Source: Alsobacter sp045348435
Lineage (GTDB): Bacteria > Pseudomonadota > Alphaproteobacteria > Rhizobiales > Beijerinckiaceae
NCBI RefSeq assembly: GCF_045348435.1
Contig: NZ_CP157484.1
Coordinates: 5,456,001 to 5,520,000 of the forward strand
Reading direction: 5' to 3'
Length of the DNA: 64,000 nt
The translations under genes were made by a program, and so were the position numbers. Below, piece after piece: positions 63,246 through 64,000 of this stretch; the first letter of the stretch is position 1; the number at the start of each line of letters is the position of its first letter. The notes beneath the pieces were generated by a model, which worked only from the letters and a program-made list of their open reading frames with translations, searched no databases and was not told the origin of the DNA.

Positions 63246-64000
63246 TCAGCGCAGGTCGGACATGGAGACCATGTCCATGTCGGTGAAGTCCTGGTTGTCG
63301 CCCGCCATGGCCCAAATGAAGCCATAGCTGGCGGTCCCGACGCCGGCATGGATCGACCAGCCGGGCGACAGGATGGCCTGCTCGTTCGCCACCACGAGAT
63401 GGCGGGTCTCGTCGGGCTCTCCCATCATGTGGAAGACGCGCTGGTCCTGCGGGAGGTCGAAATAGAGATAGGCCTCGGAGCGCCGATCATGCGTGTGGCA
63501 CGGCATGGTGTTCCAGACGCTGCCCGGCGAGAACAGCGTCATGCCGGCCACCAGCTGGCAGGTCGGCAAGATGTCCGGGTGGATGATCTGGTGGATGACG
63601 CGTTTGTTGGCCGAGGCTTCGGACCCGAGCGGCACCATGCGGGCCTCCGACAGGGCGACCTTGCGGGTCGGATGGGTGGCGTGCGCGGGCGCGCTCAAAA
63701 GGTAGAGCTTGGCCGGCGCGGCCGGGTCGAGGCTCTCGAACGCGACCTCGGCGGCTCCCATGCCGACATAGAGCGAGTCGCGCGCGGCGAGGTCGAAGGC
63801 GCGCCCGTCCACGGTGACGCGGCCTTGCCCGCCGATATTGATCGCGGCCAGCTCGCGCTTGGCCAGGAAGGTCTTCTGTCCGATCGGCTTGGAGGTTTCC
63901 AGCTTCAGCGCGGCTCCGGTCGGCATGGCCCCGCCCAGCACGAAGCGGTCGACATGGCTGTAGGTGAGGGCGATCTCGCCCGGGACGAACACGCTCTCCA
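63246..64000 (-). CDS. kduI: 5-keto-4-deoxyuronate isomerase (partial, N-terminus off window)
   Basis: About 251 codons are visible; the family is ~278 residues, so ~25-30 N-terminal residues lie beyond the right edge. The cupin zinc site CHTHDRRSEAYLYFD and IIHPDILPTCQLVAGMT are intact, as is the early YSHVDRFVLGGAMPTG. It converts 4-deoxy-L-threo-5-hexosulose uronate to 3-deoxy-D-glycero-2,5-hexodiulosonate, the substrate of KduD. It is upstream of and in operon with kduD, implying breakdown of pectin or another unsaturated-uronate source by this organism. Confidence 0.93.
   Translation of the reverse strand, partial: ESVFVPGEIALTYSHVDRFVLGGAMPTGAALKLETSKPIGQKTFLAKRELAAINIGGQGRVTVDGRAFDLAARDSLYVGMGAAEVAFESLDPAAPAKLYLLSAPAHATHPTRKVALSEARMVPLGSEASANKRVIHQIIHPDILPTCQLVAGMTLFSPGSVWNTMPCHTHDRRSEAYLYFDLPQDQRVFHMMGEPDETRHLVVANEQAILSPGWSIHAGVGTASYGFIWAMAGDNQDFTDMDMVSMSDLR

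Overview
The window is a roughly 70% GC, gene-dense chromosomal segment of an alphaproteobacterium, most likely a member of the Hyphomicrobiales (Rhizobiales). The grounds are base composition, urease and urt gene arrangement, a BA14K-type tail, a SWFGD/BON stress-type protein and the chemoreceptor type. I cannot name a genus. No rRNA, CRISPR array, integrase or insertion sequence was seen. There is one tRNA, tRNA-Arg(CCG).

Layout. 1-5.5 kb, minus strand: a fused circularly permuted ATP-grasp/alpha-E protein (cut by the window edge) and a transglutaminase/DUF2126 protein that overlap by four bases; their chemistry is largely uncharacterised. 5.8-9.3 kb, plus: fumC, then a DapA-like aldolase and an FAD oxidoreductase. 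9.3-16.7 kb, minus: alpha-2-macroglobulin and PBP1C, a periplasmic defence/repair pair. 16.8-19.2 kb: a secreted trypsin-fold protein that has lost its catalytic triad, and purU.

19.3-33.3 kb, minus, is the centrepiece: one unidirectional urea locus, urtABCDE - ureD - ureAB (gamma-beta fusion) - small AT-rich gene - ureC - MFS transporter - ureE - ureF - ureG - hupE/ureJ. UrtABCDE imports urea, UreAB/UreC hydrolyse it, UreDEFG install nickel, and HupE probably brings nickel in. A sigma-54-like promoter lies upstream of urtA, and a long hairpin separates urtA from urtB. The small gene between ureAB and ureC is strikingly AT-rich, unlike anything else here. It appears to carry a one-base frameshift that separates its membrane anchor from its body.

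33.3-42 kb: a phosphonate monoester hydrolase-like sulfatase with a hydroxypyruvate isomerase, a CopA-type ATPase, an M20 carbamoyl-amidohydrolase, a SWFGD/BON protein with a clear terminator, and an MDR oxidoreductase. 42-48.6 kb: a periplasmic Cache protein, two chemoreceptors with near-identical signalling domains (only one with a C-terminal CheR-type tether), a secreted lectin-like protein and a BA14K-like protein. 48.9-53.5 kb: tRNA-Arg, a type I secretion pair facing a 117-residue RTX protein, and an orphan BrnA-like antitoxin. 53.5-57.2 kb: 3-methyladenine DNA glycosylase, a PTS enzyme I-like protein lacking the HPr-binding domain, and an AidB-like flavoprotein. 57.2-64 kb: a Wzz/CpsD-type polysaccharide protein, a PfkB sugar kinase, an ABC-F ATPase, and kduD/kduI of the uronate pathway (kduI cut by the window edge).
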